From positions 1,860,001-1,924,000 of the forward strand of contig NZ_CP112972.1 in NCBI RefSeq assembly GCF_026410925.1: DNA of 64,000 nucleotides. Reading direction: 5' to 3'. This DNA is from Halovenus salina (GTDB lineage: Archaea > Halobacteriota > Halobacteria > Halobacteriales > Haloarculaceae). The translations under genes were made by a program, and so were the position numbers. Below the pieces are notes generated by a model. That model was given only the letters and a program-made list of their open reading frames with translations, did not search any database and had not been told where the DNA came from. Below, piece after piece: positions 40,493 to 50,004 of this stretch; the first letter of the stretch is position 1, and each line of letters begins with the position of its first letter.

Positions 40493-42958
40493 CTACTGCC
40501 CGGTGTAGGAACTGGTCACGACCTCCCGAACCCGTTCGGCGGTCACCTCGCCGACGCCCTCGGCTTCCATGAGGGCCTCGGTGTCGGCGGTCATCACGTC
40601 TTCGACGCTGCCGAACTCCCGGAGCAGCGAGCGAGCGGTCACGGGACCGACCTCTGCGACCGAGGCGACGACGTACTCCTGTTGCTCGGTCAGCGTCTTT
40701 GACTGCTTCTCGCCGTGGACGCTCACCTCGCGGTCCTCCTCTTCTTGCTCGCGGGTCGCAATCACCTCCAGCAGGTCGGCAGTCTCCTCCTCACTCCCGG
40801 TCTGCATGACGCTGGCCCCGAAATCGACCGCGAGCGAGGCGAGTGCGCCGTTGATCGCCTTCGGGTGGATGTTCCGGCGGCCGTAGAGGTCCTCGCCTTC
40901 GATAATCACGAGTGGGCGGCCGTAGTGACGGCTCGCGTCGCCGACCTGTTCGAACAGCGAGCGGTCGCCGCCGGTCAGCGTCGCAAGGAAATCCTCGACC
41001 GCCTTGCGCTCGACGACGACGCGGTCCGAGAGCACGTAGTCGCCGACTTCGAGCGTCTCCAGGCGCGTCTCGATACCCTCCCGCGTCGAGAGGTCTCTGG
41101 CAATTGTCGAGTCGAGTTCTCGCTGGTCGACGACGAGTTCGGCGGTGCCGTCGTCCGGGGCTGCCTCGGCGAGGACTTCGTTGCCGGATTCCTCGTCTGT
41201 CCCCGTTTCCGTGTCGTTCACGTCGGCGCTCCCAGATTCGTCGGGACTGTCGCCGGCGAATGCATCCAGCCCGGCCTGGCCGCTCTCGTCGTCTGTCTTG
41301 GTGCCGTCTCGTTCATCCGCGCGTTCGCTGCCTGTACTCGCTTCGCTCTCGCCGTCGACCCCCTCCGTTTCATCTGGAAGTTCGCTCAGCCCGACCTGTG
41401 GACGGAGGCGTGACTCGATGTCACCGGCAGCGTTTTTGAGCAGGCGGAGTTCGTCTTCCATTTTCTTCTCGTCCTGTCTGGCCTTCCAGAAGTAGGCCTC
41501 GTCGCGGGTGTCCTCGGCCAGCAGGACGGCCACGCGACCCTCGGTCTGGCGGCCGGTCCGGCCCTTGCGCTGGATGGAGCGAATCGCCGTCGGCACCGGC
41601 TCGTAGAAGAGGACGAGGTCGACCTCTGGCACGTCCAGTCCCTCCTCGGCGACGGAGGTCGAGACGAGCACCTCGAACTCGCCGGCACGGAACTGTTCGA
41701 GCGTGTCCTGTTGTTCGGTCTGGGTCATCCCGTCGCTGCCGTCGGTGTCGCTCTGCCCGACGAACCGCGCGACGCTGAAGTGTTCGCCGAGGAAGTCGGT
41801 CAGCGTCTCGGCGGTGTCGCGGGACTCGGTGAAGACAATGACGCGGTCACCGCCGTTGATGCCGAGCGTCTCGGCAATCAGCATCCGCGCCCGCCGGAAC
41901 TTCGGGTGGAGGTCGTCGTGTTCTTCGGCGAGGCGGACGGCCTTCTTGACGTTCGGGTCCGAGACCATCCGCTGGTCGGCCTTCGAGGCACCCGACGAGC
42001 GGGCAGCCTCGCGCTGGCGGTCCATGTACCGCCGGAAGGACTCGACGCTCTGGGTCTCGACGTAGGTGAGGGCGGTCCGAAGCTTGCGCACCTCCGCGAG
42101 GACACTCATCCCCTCGTAGCCCGCCGAATCGTCGCTGTTCATCAGCTGCTGGACCTTCCCCTGTATCTTCTGTATCTCGCGCTCGGAGACGCTGGGATTC
42201 GTCGAGTTTGTCACACCGATCTCGACGAGCTGTTGCATCCGGTCCTCGACGACGGCCTCGATTGCGTCTCGAATCTCCTCGACAGTCTCGGGGAGTTCGA
42301 TGCGCTTCCACTCCACCTCGGTCTCGTGGGTGTATCGCGCTACGTCGGCGTCGTCTTCGGTCATCACCTCGACGTTCCCGATGCCGAGGTTGTCACAGAC
42401 CTGTAGGATTGCCTCCTCGTCGTCGCCGGGCGAGGCGCTCATCCCCGTGACCAGTGGGTCGTCGGCGTCGTCGTGGTAGCGCTCGGCGATGTAGTTGTAG
42501 GCGTAGTTGCCGGTCGCGCGGTGACACTCGTCGAAGGTACAGTGGGTCACATCGGCAAGCGAGACCCGATTGCCGACGAGGTCGTTCTCGACGACCTGTG
42601 GCGTCGCAATCACGATACGTGCATCTTCCCACAGGCTCGCCCGGTCGTCCGGGCGCACCTCGCCGGTGAAGACGACAATCTCGTCGTCCGGAATTTCCAG
42701 GGCCTCCCGGTAGAAATCGGCGTGTTGGGTGACCAGGGGTTTCGTCGGCGCGAGCAGGAGGGATTTGCCGCCGGCCTGCGAGAGTCGGTGAGCCGTCACG
42801 AGCAGGGAGACGGTTGTCTTGCCAAGTCCCGTCGGGAGACAGACCAGCGTGTGGGTATCGAGCGCCCGGTCGGCGAGCGTCGTCTGGTACTCACGGTCCT
42901 CTAGAAAGCCAGCGCTCACCAGCGGGCGGTCGAGCGTGTCTCCCTCGGTCGTTGCCAT
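40493..42958 (-). CDS. hef: Hef: archaeal FANCM/XPF-type helicase-nuclease
   Basis: An 821-residue fork-processing enzyme acting on stalled replication forks. Seen: SF2 helicase motif I LPTGLGKTT (41-49), APTKPLVTQH, DEAH-box variant FDECHRATGN, and the second helicase half with SVAEEGLDVPEVDLV and QRKGRTGRQ; an acidic disordered linker (~545-610); the XPF nuclease core GDYVLSDRVVVERKAVEDF (the ERKxxxDF site); and a C-terminal helix-hairpin-helix pair (TARSLLREFGSVEDV, EGVGEVTAERV) for DNA binding. All domains are intact and in the standard archaeal order. Length is larger than thermophile Hef because of the acidic linker, as is usual in haloarchaea. Confidence 0.95.
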   Translation of the reverse strand: MATTEGDTLDRPLVSAGFLEDREYQTTLADRALDTHTLVCLPTGLGKTTVSLLVTAHRLSQAGGKSLLLAPTKPLVTQHADFYREALEIPDDEIVVFTGEVRPDDRASLWEDARIVIATPQVVENDLVGNRVSLADVTHCTFDECHRATGNYAYNYIAERYHDDADDPLVTGMSASPGDDEEAILQVCDNLGIGNVEVMTEDDADVARYTHETEVEWKRIELPETVEEIRDAIEAVVEDRMQQLVEIGVTNSTNPSVSEREIQKIQGKVQQLMNSDDSAGYEGMSVLAEVRKLRTALTYVETQSVESFRRYMDRQREAARSSGASKADQRMVSDPNVKKAVRLAEEHDDLHPKFRRARMLIAETLGINGGDRVIVFTESRDTAETLTDFLGEHFSVARFVGQSDTDGSDGMTQTEQQDTLEQFRAGEFEVLVSTSVAEEGLDVPEVDLVLFYEPVPTAIRSIQRKGRTGRQTEGRVAVLLAEDTRDEAYFWKARQDEKKMEDELRLLKNAAGDIESRLRPQVGLSELPDETEGVDGESEASTGSERADERDGTKTDDESGQAGLDAFAGDSPDESGSADVNDTETGTDEESGNEVLAEAAPDDGTAELVVDQRELDSTIARDLSTREGIETRLETLEVGDYVLSDRVVVERKAVEDFLATLTGGDRSLFEQVGDASRHYGRPLVIIEGEDLYGRRNIHPKAINGALASLAVDFGASVMQTGSEEETADLLEVIATREQEEEDREVSVHGEKQSKTLTEQQEYVVASVAEVGPVTARSLLREFGSVEDVMTADTEALMEAEGVGEVTAERVREVVTSSYTGQ

Positions 42959-43122
42959 TCGTCTCTGCGTTAGCCGTCCCCGAGGTTAAGGGTTCGCGTA
43001 CCGCGGCGGAAGTAGACACACTCTGGCACGCAACACTTCCAGTGTCTCCGGACGACCGCGGTACCGAGGCCGTCTCTTGACGGTCAACAAACAGGCGTGC
43101 ACAGACAGGTGTGTAATTATCC

Positions 43123-43144
43123 AAATATGGGAATATTCATATTT
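43123..43144. promoter_or_regulatory. Inverted repeat upstream of vapBC pair 1
   Basis: AAATATG (43123-43129) and CATATTT (43138-43144) are perfect 7-bp inverted arms around an 8-bp spacer GGAATATT, lying 22-43 bp before the antitoxin ATG and overlapping the only TATA-like sequence there. This is where VapB-VapC autorepression would act. Confidence 0.6.
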
Positions 43145-43165
43145 CTACCCACGTTAGAGTAGAAC

Positions 43166-43396
43166 ATGTCCGAAGCAACGCTGGACGGGCGTGGACGTCT
43201 GACCCTTCCCAAAGAGGTTCGGGAGCGATACGGCGAACGGTACCGCATCGTCCAACTTCACGACGGAATCAAACTCGTTCCAATCGAGGACGAGCCGCTT
43301 GATGCCCTCCGTTCCGAGTTCGCGGATGTCCAGAAGACAGCAGAGGAACTCCGCCAGGAAGCACGCGGCGAGGCGCTGGAGGGGGCCGGACGCTGA
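43166..43396 (+). CDS. vapB: AbrB/VapB-type antitoxin
   Basis: A 76-residue antitoxin. Seen: the swapped-hairpin AbrB DNA-binding fold in the first ~45 residues (LDGRGRLTLPKEVRERYG, YRIVQLHDGIKLVPI), then a charged helical tail (LRSEFADVQKTAEELRQEA) that would wrap the toxin. Its stop abuts the toxin start (TGAATG). A palindrome lies over the promoter, fitting autoregulation by the complex. Confidence 0.88.
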   Translation: MSEATLDGRGRLTLPKEVRERYGERYRIVQLHDGIKLVPIEDEPLDALRSEFADVQKTAEELRQEARGEALEGAGR

Positions 43397-43771
43397 ATGT
43401 ACGCAGAGACAGACTTCCTGCTGGCGCTCATCAAGGACGAAGACTGGCTGGGTGACGCCGCAGAGGCCGTCTACCGCGAGCATCAGGACGAACTATGGAC
43501 ATCTCAGTTCACGCTCATCGAACTTCTCATGGTTGCATACCGCGAAGGGCGAGATACGGAGCGAGTCATCACACATACGGCTGCCCTCCTTGAGGTGCGC
43601 GGTGACGTGGATACAGTCCTCACAGCCGCAACGTACGTCGAAGACCACGGATTTACGCCCTTCGATGCGCTCCATCTCGTTGAGTCCGACGGTGACACTA
43701 TCGTCTCGAGCGACGAGGCGTATGACTCGTTTGCACCACGCCTAGATTTGAGAGAATCTCAAGACGAGTGA
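43397..43771 (+). CDS. vapC: VapC-type PIN-domain ribonuclease toxin
   Basis: A 124-residue PIN toxin. Seen: the first catalytic Asp in YAETDFLLALIKD (Asp6), the Glu in FTLIELLMVAYREG, the third Asp in FTPFDALHLVES, and the fourth in TIVSSDEAYD, so the full acidic metal site is present. VapC toxins cut tRNA or rRNA when freed from the antitoxin. The gene follows the antitoxin with no gap. A plain, apparently active type II module next to hef. Confidence 0.88.
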   Translation: MYAETDFLLALIKDEDWLGDAAEAVYREHQDELWTSQFTLIELLMVAYREGRDTERVITHTAALLEVRGDVDTVLTAATYVEDHGFTPFDALHLVESDGDTIVSSDEAYDSFAPRLDLRESQDE

Positions 43772-43858
43772 CGGCGCGCGACCGGCCGTTGTATAGGCAT
43801 CTTCTGGCGACCTCCCGTTTTATTGCTGTGGGAGCAATACTCTAGCACGGTGTTACAC

Positions 43859-44449
43859 ATGGGAAAAGACATCCTGATGATAGTGGGTGACTTCGGCGAA
43901 GACTACGAAATCATGGTCCCGTTCCAGGCCCTGGAGATGGTGGGACACGACGTCGACGCCGTCTGTCCCGAAAAAGAGGCGGGGGAGACAGTCAAGACGG
44001 CAATCCACGACTTCAGAGGCGACCAGACCTACCTCGAAGAGCGCGGGCATAACTTCGAGCTGACGGCGACGATGGCCGACGTCGACCCGACGGCCTACGA
44101 CGCCCTCGTCGTCCCGGGCGGCCGGGCACCAGAGTATCTCCGGACCTACGACGCGGTCATCGAGGCGGTCCAGCACTTCTTCGAGGCCGACAAGCCCGTA
44201 GCGGCGCTGTGTCACGGGCCACAGATACTCGCCGCTGCCGACGTACTGGAGGGGTACGAGATGACCGCCTACCCGGCCTGTCGGGCCGAGGTCGAGGCCG
44301 CAGGCTGTTCGTGGGTCGACGGCGTCGTCCGGGACGGCAATCTCGTGACTGGGCAGGCCTGGCCTGACCACCCCGAGTGGCTCGCGAAGTTCCTCGAACT
44401 GCTCGGCGACGAGGTGAGCCACGGCGAGACGGTCGCTGCCGACGACTGA
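43859..44449 (+). CDS. DJ-1/PfpI family protein
   Basis: A 196-residue class I glutamine amidotransferase-like protein of the DJ-1/PfpI family (deglycase, protease or chaperone activities in relatives). Seen: Glu in [16 protein letters not shown] (position of the DJ-1 active-site Glu), [11 protein letters not shown], and the nucleophile elbow ALCHGPQIL with Cys118. A longer frame extends 12 codons upstream; the ATG before GKDILMIVG matches the family start. It is convergent with the aspartoacylase-like gene. Confidence 0.9.
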   Translation: MGKDILMIVGDFGEDYEIMVPFQALEMVGHDVDAVCPEKEAGETVKTAIHDFRGDQTYLEERGHNFELTATMADVDPTAYDALVVPGGRAPEYLRTYDAVIEAVQHFFEADKPVAALCHGPQILAAADVLEGYEMTAYPACRAEVEAAGCSWVDGVVRDGNLVTGQAWPDHPEWLAKFLELLGDEVSHGETVAADD

Positions 44450-44469
44450 CCGACCCCCGCCGCCTCGCG

Positions 44470-45264
44470 TTACGCCGGCGGCTCGATAGTCCCGGTAATG
44501 CGCCCGTAGAGGCCGAAAATATCCTCGTAGCCGTGTTCGCTCGCCAGCACCGGCACCGTTCCCGGAGCGGTCACGCGGTGGGTGTACTCGTCGTCGCGGG
44601 CGAAGACCTCGCCCACCGGAATCTCCTCGAAGTTCTCGTAGAACACCTCGGGCTTGCCCGCGCCTTTGGGCACCTCCTCGTCGACGGTGGCGACTGTCGT
44701 CTCGGTGTAGGTCGGCTCACCGGCCAGAATACCGTGTACCCGGAGGAAATCGCGGGTGGCTTCGAGCCCGAACTCGACGGCGTCGGTGCTGCCCTGCTTG
44801 CCGGTTTCGAGGCTAATCGTGTTCGGGAGCGTCGAGTCGAGTGTCGTATCCCGGAGATTCCCCGCATCGACGACGTACTCGACGGGCATCCCCGTCACGC
44901 TTCGTCGGACCGTCTCCGTGAGTTCGCTGTAGATAGCAAACGGCGGCGGCGCGCTCTGGGAGGTATGGAGCGCGAGAATCGCGTCCGCACCCTCGAGTAC
45001 GCTGACGAGCCGTGGTGCAAGCGCGCTCTCGTACTTGTCGTCCTCGATATCGCCCGGAAACGTTCGGTTGAGGTCTGTCTCCGTGTATCGGACGCCCGCC
45101 TTCAGTGCCGGCTCGTTCGCGACAATCAGTTGCAGTGTTCCCTCCTCGACGGTCGCCGTCTCGACCAGTCGGTCGACGATGCGCTCGCCGGCCGGCTCGT
45201 CGCCGTGAATCCCGCCAACGACGGCGATTCGGGGAGACCCCGACCCACGCTCTGTCACCCTCAT
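44470..45264 (-). CDS. Succinylglutamate desuccinylase/aspartoacylase-like metallohydrolase
   Basis: A 264-residue zinc carboxypeptidase-fold enzyme of the AstE/AspA superfamily, which removes acyl groups from amino acids or peptides. Seen: the zinc ligands in GGIHGDEPAG (His20, Glu23), substrate-binding LNRTFPGD, the third ligand in AILALHTSQS, and a C-terminal beta domain. The frame is open far upstream, but the ATG before RVTERGSGSPRIAVV is right because it precedes the first catalytic strand by the usual distance. Exact substrate not readable. Confidence 0.85.
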   Translation of the reverse strand: MRVTERGSGSPRIAVVGGIHGDEPAGERIVDRLVETATVEEGTLQLIVANEPALKAGVRYTETDLNRTFPGDIEDDKYESALAPRLVSVLEGADAILALHTSQSAPPPFAIYSELTETVRRSVTGMPVEYVVDAGNLRDTTLDSTLPNTISLETGKQGSTDAVEFGLEATRDFLRVHGILAGEPTYTETTVATVDEEVPKGAGKPEVFYENFEEIPVGEVFARDDEYTHRVTAPGTVPVLASEHGYEDIFGLYGRITGTIEPPA

Positions 45265-45317
45265 ATATCTCCCTTGCGGAGTCGCCGGTATATAAGTATC
45301 AACGTCTCGGCCTCGGG

Positions 45318-46244
45318 CTACCCGACGACGAGATAGCCAGCCGCGTAGGTTAGCCAGGCTATCGTGACCGCGGCCAGGCCCGTCACAGCGACACCGCGGC
45401 GTGACTGTGGCGTGCGCAGGTCCGGGACCGGCACGTCGACGACACCGACCAGTCCGACCGCGAGCACGCTGAACACGAACTGATACGAGACCGACAGCGT
45501 CGGCGGCGGAAGCGCGAGCACGGCCCCGACGTAGCCCGCACCGAGGACTGCCCGCCGGTGGACGTATCCGAGGACGTGCCGACCGTTCAGCGCCAGGTAG
45601 ACCGTCACCGCGAGCCACACCGCCCCCAGTTCGAGTCCGAACGTCCCCAGTAGATGCATCGTCGGGTCACTCGACAGCACCAGCCGCTCCGGTAGGAGTC
45701 GGATGTCGAGCGGGTACAGCAGTGCTGGCGGGCTTCCAGTAAACAGGTCACCGAACGGATGGCTGAGCACACCGACGAGCGCGGCTGCAAGCGTCGCCTG
45801 CGGTGACAGCCCCCACCACCGACTGAGGAGTGCCACGGTGACACCAGCGACGACAAACAGAGCCAACACCGCTGCTTCGAGTGTGCCAAACAGGGGGACT
45901 GCCGCGACGACGAGCGCCGCGCCGCCGACCGCGCCGACGAGTCGGAGCCATCCACGATACGCGACGAACCCGAACAGCGTCGCCGCAGTGCCGCCGACGA
46001 GCAGTGAGTGGGTCACGCCGCGGTGGACTGTGTTGCCGGTCTCCCAGAAGACCTCCGGAAAGGTACCGCCGTCTCGAAGCAGCGTCGTCAGCCCGACGAC
46101 TGCGTAACCGATATCTACGTCGGGCACCGCCGCGAACGCGCCGGCAGCGACGCCGATTGCGAGCGCGCGCTCACGAGAGAGGCCGAGACTGGCGGCCGCT
46201 GTGGCAGCCAATGCAAACGCCAGTGCCGCGTGCCCGACCATCAT
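45318..46244 (-). CDS. Membrane-bound metal-dependent hydrolase (YdjM/DUF457 type)
   Basis: A 308-residue integral membrane protein with about eight helices. Seen: the N-terminal HAALAFALAATAAASLGL helix, VPDVDIGYAV, the histidine motif TVHRGVTHSLLVG, and SHPFGDLFTG, which together are the metal site of the YdjM-like family. Function of haloarchaeal members is unknown; the bacterial protein has been linked to stress responses. Two ATGs in a row open the frame. It lies between the aspartoacylase-like gene and the phosphatase-family gene without overlap. Confidence 0.82.
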   Translation of the reverse strand: MMVGHAALAFALAATAAASLGLSRERALAIGVAAGAFAAVPDVDIGYAVVGLTTLLRDGGTFPEVFWETGNTVHRGVTHSLLVGGTAATLFGFVAYRGWLRLVGAVGGAALVVAAVPLFGTLEAAVLALFVVAGVTVALLSRWWGLSPQATLAAALVGVLSHPFGDLFTGSPPALLYPLDIRLLPERLVLSSDPTMHLLGTFGLELGAVWLAVTVYLALNGRHVLGYVHRRAVLGAGYVGAVLALPPPTLSVSYQFVFSVLAVGLVGVVDVPVPDLRTPQSRRGVAVTGLAAVTIAWLTYAAGYLVVG

Positions 46245-46313
46245 AGTCTGCTAAGCTTCGCGGCCAGCAGGCTTAAGCTGTTCGTGACCCCCTGTAGCAC
46301 GGCAGACCGGCGC

Positions 46314-47690
46314 TCACTCGAACGCAGCAGGGATTTCGAACGACAGCGAAATCGCATCGGCGACGCCGAGGGTCTCGACGATTGTCGGTGCGACCGCACG
46401 CGCATCGACGCTGTCGAGAGTCCCCTCGGGCGCAGCGGGACCGCCGATGCCGTAGACGCCCGATACGTCGGTGCGGCCGTGTGAGCCACCCATCTTCGAG
46501 GCGTCGAGCGTAACCAGTCCGTCGTCACCGAAAAACAGCGAACACGGGTCGTAGCCGGGCTTCTCGTGGATGTCCATCTCCGTCGCGTAATACGGCGCGT
46601 CGTCGTCCTCGGCCCACCAGTAGTACTGGAACCAGCCGGACTGCTCCGGGACGAGCACCAGGTCGCCGCTGTTTGGGTGGTCGAGGCCGTACTCGGCTCT
46701 CGCCTCGCCGGTCAGCACCCGCTCGACGCCTTCGAGGTCCGCGAGTGCGTCTCGGGCCTGCTCGGTCGCGTCGTCTGTGTAGACGTGGGCGACCTGGTGG
46801 TCGACCATCGTGAAGGCCTTGGAGCCGGGGAGGTCGACGGCCTCGCCGCCCTCCCGTCCCTCGGTGACCGACAACAGCCCCGCCTCACGGAGCGCGCGGT
46901 TCGGGAATATCGGCGTGTCGACGGCGTGAAAGCCGTACTCGCTGACGACGTGTACCGCCGTCTCTTCCCACCGCTCGCGGTTTCTGAGCCAGTCGAGGAA
47001 CTCCCCGACGAGTTCGTCGATGACGCCGATAGCGTCGCGCAGCTCCGGCGAATCCGGGCCGTGGCGCTGGCCATCGTAGTCGAGGTGGGGGAGATACACC
47101 CACAGGAGGTCGGGATCGTGGCGCTTGATGGACTCGCGTGCGGCCGAGAGAATCCACTCGCTGCTCTGTTCGTTCGCCGTCGGCCCCCAGTAGTTGTGCA
47201 GCGGGAAGTGACCGTACTCCGCCTCCAGGGTCTCGTAGAAATCGTCGGGGTTCGTCCAGCAGTTCATCTCCAGGAGATTGTTGTCCTCGTCTTCGATTGG
47301 CGAGGGCGTCACCGCTACGTCGGCGGAGCTACCGATGAGGTGCTGGAAAAAGAGCGAGCCCGTGGTGAGGTCGGTCTCGTCGCTGACGGCCTCCCAGATT
47401 CGATTCCGGTCGCCACGGTCGCGCTCCCAGAGGGCGACGCTGTCTGTGGCGCGGTCGTACTCGCCGTTTGCGACGTCGCCGTGTGTGGCGGGTGATTGTC
47501 CCGTTGCGAGCGTCGTCTGTGCGGGCAGCGTGACGGCCGGAAACGGTGGGTCGAGCGGGGCCGTTGGGTTCCCGTCGAGCAGCGCTGCGATGTTTGGTGC
47601 GAGGTTCTCGTCGATGTGGTCCGGTTCGAGCCCGACCACGTCGAGGACGATGACGCGTCCTGCCGTGTCGGTGTGGCGTTCTCGTGTCAT
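46314..47690 (-). CDS. Alkaline-phosphatase-superfamily phosphodiesterase/pyrophosphatase (EboF-like)
   Basis: A 458-residue enzyme of the type I phosphodiesterase/nucleotide pyrophosphatase branch. Seen: first metal Asp in VIVLDVVGLEPDHI, nucleophile Thr region PAVTLPAQTTLATGQSPATHGD (shortened here), metal ligands in YLPHLDYDGQRHGPDS, VHVVSEYGFHAV, and a final KMGGSHGRTD His. Its start overlaps the stop of the inositol-phosphate synthase gene (ATGA), so they are co-translated. In the bacterial ebo cluster a protein of this superfamily (EboF) is a constant member; see the neighbouring divergent operon. Confidence 0.87.
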   Translation of the reverse strand: MTRERHTDTAGRVIVLDVVGLEPDHIDENLAPNIAALLDGNPTAPLDPPFPAVTLPAQTTLATGQSPATHGDVANGEYDRATDSVALWERDRGDRNRIWEAVSDETDLTTGSLFFQHLIGSSADVAVTPSPIEDEDNNLLEMNCWTNPDDFYETLEAEYGHFPLHNYWGPTANEQSSEWILSAARESIKRHDPDLLWVYLPHLDYDGQRHGPDSPELRDAIGVIDELVGEFLDWLRNRERWEETAVHVVSEYGFHAVDTPIFPNRALREAGLLSVTEGREGGEAVDLPGSKAFTMVDHQVAHVYTDDATEQARDALADLEGVERVLTGEARAEYGLDHPNSGDLVLVPEQSGWFQYYWWAEDDDAPYYATEMDIHEKPGYDPCSLFFGDDGLVTLDASKMGGSHGRTDVSGVYGIGGPAAPEGTLDSVDARAVAPTIVETLGVADAISLSFEIPAAFE

Positions 47691-48874
47691 TGGTACTGGT
47701 GTGCGTAGCGTCGGAGTTGTTCGAGCTGGCGCGAGAGGTCGTGTGTCTCGTAGGAAAGCGGCGATTTGAAAAACGAGGCGAGCTGTGGCTGCAGGCCGCT
47801 CTCGCCGTGTTCATCGGCGTGTGCGATAAGCCTGATCAGGTCCAACACGAGTGGCGCTGCAAGCGCCGAATCGGACCCTTCCCAGGTGAACTGTAGTTTC
47901 ATTTCGGTCCCGAGAAAGCCCTCGAAGTGGATGTGGTCCCAAGCGGTCTTCCGGTCGCCAAGCGAGGGCGTGTAATCGATGCGGACGCGGCTCTGGGTCT
48001 CGTAGCCGAGAATCTCCTCTAACAGGCCGTCCTTGCTCTGTACCTTCCCGGCCTTGTTGTCGTCGTCCTCGAGCACCAGCCCGTCGGTGTTGCCGAGGAT
48101 GTTGTGTCCTTCCCAGGAGAGGACACGAAGGTTCCGGCCCGCGAACATCGGTGCCAGCGCCGACTTCACCAGCGTCTCGCCTGTCTTTGCGTCCTGGCCC
48201 ATGTGAGGGACACCGCGTTCGCTCGCAAGCTCGCAGAGTCCGCCCAGATTGCTGCCCGTGCTCGGCGTGAAGTTGACGTAGGGATGGCCCGAATCAAGCG
48301 CGGCGTAGGCGTAGAGCACGCTCGCTGGCAGCTTGCGGTCGTCGTTGTCGATTGCCGTCTCGAGGGCCTCGAGGGTGTCGTATCGCTCCGGCTTGTCGAT
48401 AGGTGGTTCCGTCGAGGCGACGTTGACGACGACCAGCCGGTCGAGGTCGTGGTCGGCGACGAAGGCGGCATAGTCGTCACCGATTGCCGTGACGAGTTCG
48501 GCGACGGTCTGGTCGGTCGTCGCGTCCCCGCTCGCGAGGTCGCCGACTGCCTGGCCACAGTTTATCGCGGTTCCGGTCTCGACTCGGTCGTCGACTGCCT
48601 TGAGCTCGCTCTCGACGGCATCGATTGTCTCGGCGGGCGGGACGCCGCCGGACTCACTCGCGGCCCGTGCGGTCTCGGTGATACTCTGTGTGCGGATATC
48701 GTGGCCGCCAAAGACCAGCTCGTCGACCCCTGGCAGGTCGAGTTCCGACAGTGGCTCGCGTGCGGTCACCATTCCCGTCGTGTCTGTGAGTCCGTTCGCA
48801 ACTGCCTTCGCACCCACCACAGAAACTGCCGCGACGTTTCCTCTCGCGCCAATCAGCCACACGCCTGTTCTCAT
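47687..48874 (-). CDS. ino1: Inositol-3-phosphate synthase
   Basis: A 395-residue NAD-dependent cyclase that turns glucose-6-phosphate into L-myo-inositol-1(3)-phosphate. Seen: N-terminal GARGNVAAVSVVGAKAV Rossmann loop, FVNFTP-type block (HPYVNFTPSTGSNLG), the catalytic VPHMGQDAKTGETLVKS motif with Lys residues, and SWEGHNILGNTDG. The ATG before RTGVWLIG is preceded by a TATA element at 48898-48908. Inositol phosphate feeds archaeal inositol phospholipids or osmolytes; here its partners are a phosphatase-type enzyme and, divergently, a UbiA prenyltransferase. Confidence 0.92.
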   Translation of the reverse strand: MRTGVWLIGARGNVAAVSVVGAKAVANGLTDTTGMVTAREPLSELDLPGVDELVFGGHDIRTQSITETARAASESGGVPPAETIDAVESELKAVDDRVETGTAINCGQAVGDLASGDATTDQTVAELVTAIGDDYAAFVADHDLDRLVVVNVASTEPPIDKPERYDTLEALETAIDNDDRKLPASVLYAYAALDSGHPYVNFTPSTGSNLGGLCELASERGVPHMGQDAKTGETLVKSALAPMFAGRNLRVLSWEGHNILGNTDGLVLEDDDNKAGKVQSKDGLLEEILGYETQSRVRIDYTPSLGDRKTAWDHIHFEGFLGTEMKLQFTWEGSDSALAAPLVLDLIRLIAHADEHGESGLQPQLASFFKSPLSYETHDLSRQLEQLRRYAHQYQ

Positions 48875-49194
48875 AGCTGGACCTATCTGCTCTGCGGTAT
48901 TATATTGTGCGACTCCGTCACTGGCAGAGAAACGGCGGTTTCCCTCGCAGCCGCTGACGGGCCCGCCTCTCGACTGTCGCCTCGCTGTTATTTTTAAACC
49001 TGGTTCGAGTTTATTGTATCGCGCCGACACCTCGCAGGGTGTCCGTCTCTCTGGGTCGATTGGCCTCTCAGAGTGGTAGCAGGTTTCGGGCATTGTTACA
49101 GCCGGCACATCTCTGCCGCGTACACGCGTCAACGAAGCGAAAAAACGCAACGAAGAAGGAGGGTATTAGTGGCTTCTCTCCGAAGTATCAGGGG
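48875..49194. promoter_or_regulatory. 320-bp divergent promoter region of the inositol/ebo-like operons
   Basis: No gene seen. On the ino1 side a minus-strand CAATATAATAC (48898-48908) lies 24-34 bp before the ATG. In the middle is TTATTTTTAAACC (48988-49000), and near the hydrolase start an AGTATC/GTATTAG stretch (49163-49169) is the best candidate for the rightward promoter. Confidence 0.45.
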
Positions 49195-50001
49195 ATGTCC
49201 CTTCCCATCATCGACCCACATATGCACATGGTCTCGCGCTCGACGGACGACTACGAGCAAGCGCGGCGATCGGGAATCGAGTGCTGTATCGAGCCCGCCT
49301 TCTGGAGCGGGACAGATAAACAACACGCCGAGTCGTTTTTTGACTACTTCGAGCAGATTATTGACTTTGAGACGGAACGCGCCCAGCGGGCGGCGGGTGT
49401 CGACCACTATGTGACGATTGCCCTGGAGCCCAAGGAGGCGAACTATCCGGAGATGGCCGAGCGCGTGATGGACCGGATTCCGGAGTATCTCGACCGCGAC
49501 AACGTCGTCGGTGTCGGTGAAATCGGGCTCGACCAGGGCACAGAGGCCGAGGAAGCGGCGTTCCGGCGACAGCTCCAGATGGCCGAGGAGCGCGAACTCC
49601 CCGTCATCGTCCATACGCCACACACGGACAAGCCAGCGGGCACGGAGCGGCTGGTCGAACTCATCCAGGACGAGGACGTGACCGAGGAGCGAATCGTCAT
49701 CGACCACAACACAGAGAACACGATAGACATCTCACTCCAGACTGACTGCTGGGTCGGGTTCACGCTGTATCCGGGCAAAATCGACGCCGAGACGACAATC
49801 GACCTGCTCGAAGCGTATGGCACCGAGAAGATGTTGCTCAACAGCGCGGCCGACTGGGACCCATCAGACCCGCTTGCTGTCCCGAAGGCCCGCGACAAGA
49901 TGCTTGACCGCGGCTGGGACCGCGAGGAGGTCCGGCAGGTCGTCTTCGACAATCCCTACGAGTTTTTCAGCCAGTCGCCGAACTTCGAATACGAGCTCTG
50001 A
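49195..50001 (+). CDS. TatD-like metal-dependent hydrolase (EboB-like)
   Basis: A 268-residue amidohydrolase-fold enzyme. Seen: metal ligands DPHMHMVSRSTDDYEQA near the N-terminus, ECCIEPAFWSG, GVGEIGLDQG (Glu ligand), VIVHTPHTD and IDHNTENT (His ligands), and the closing LNSAADW Asp. The H-x-H...SRTTDDY...EPAFW pattern is closer to the ebo-cluster EboB than to DNase TatD. The ATG chosen begins SLPIIDPH; the open frame upstream crosses the promoter region. The next gene starts 3 bp after the stop. Confidence 0.85.
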   Translation: MSLPIIDPHMHMVSRSTDDYEQARRSGIECCIEPAFWSGTDKQHAESFFDYFEQIIDFETERAQRAAGVDHYVTIALEPKEANYPEMAERVMDRIPEYLDRDNVVGVGEIGLDQGTEAEEAAFRRQLQMAEERELPVIVHTPHTDKPAGTERLVELIQDEDVTEERIVIDHNTENTIDISLQTDCWVGFTLYPGKIDAETTIDLLEAYGTEKMLLNSAADWDPSDPLAVPKARDKMLDRGWDREEVRQVVFDNPYEFFSQSPNFEYEL

Positions 50002-50004
50002 GCT

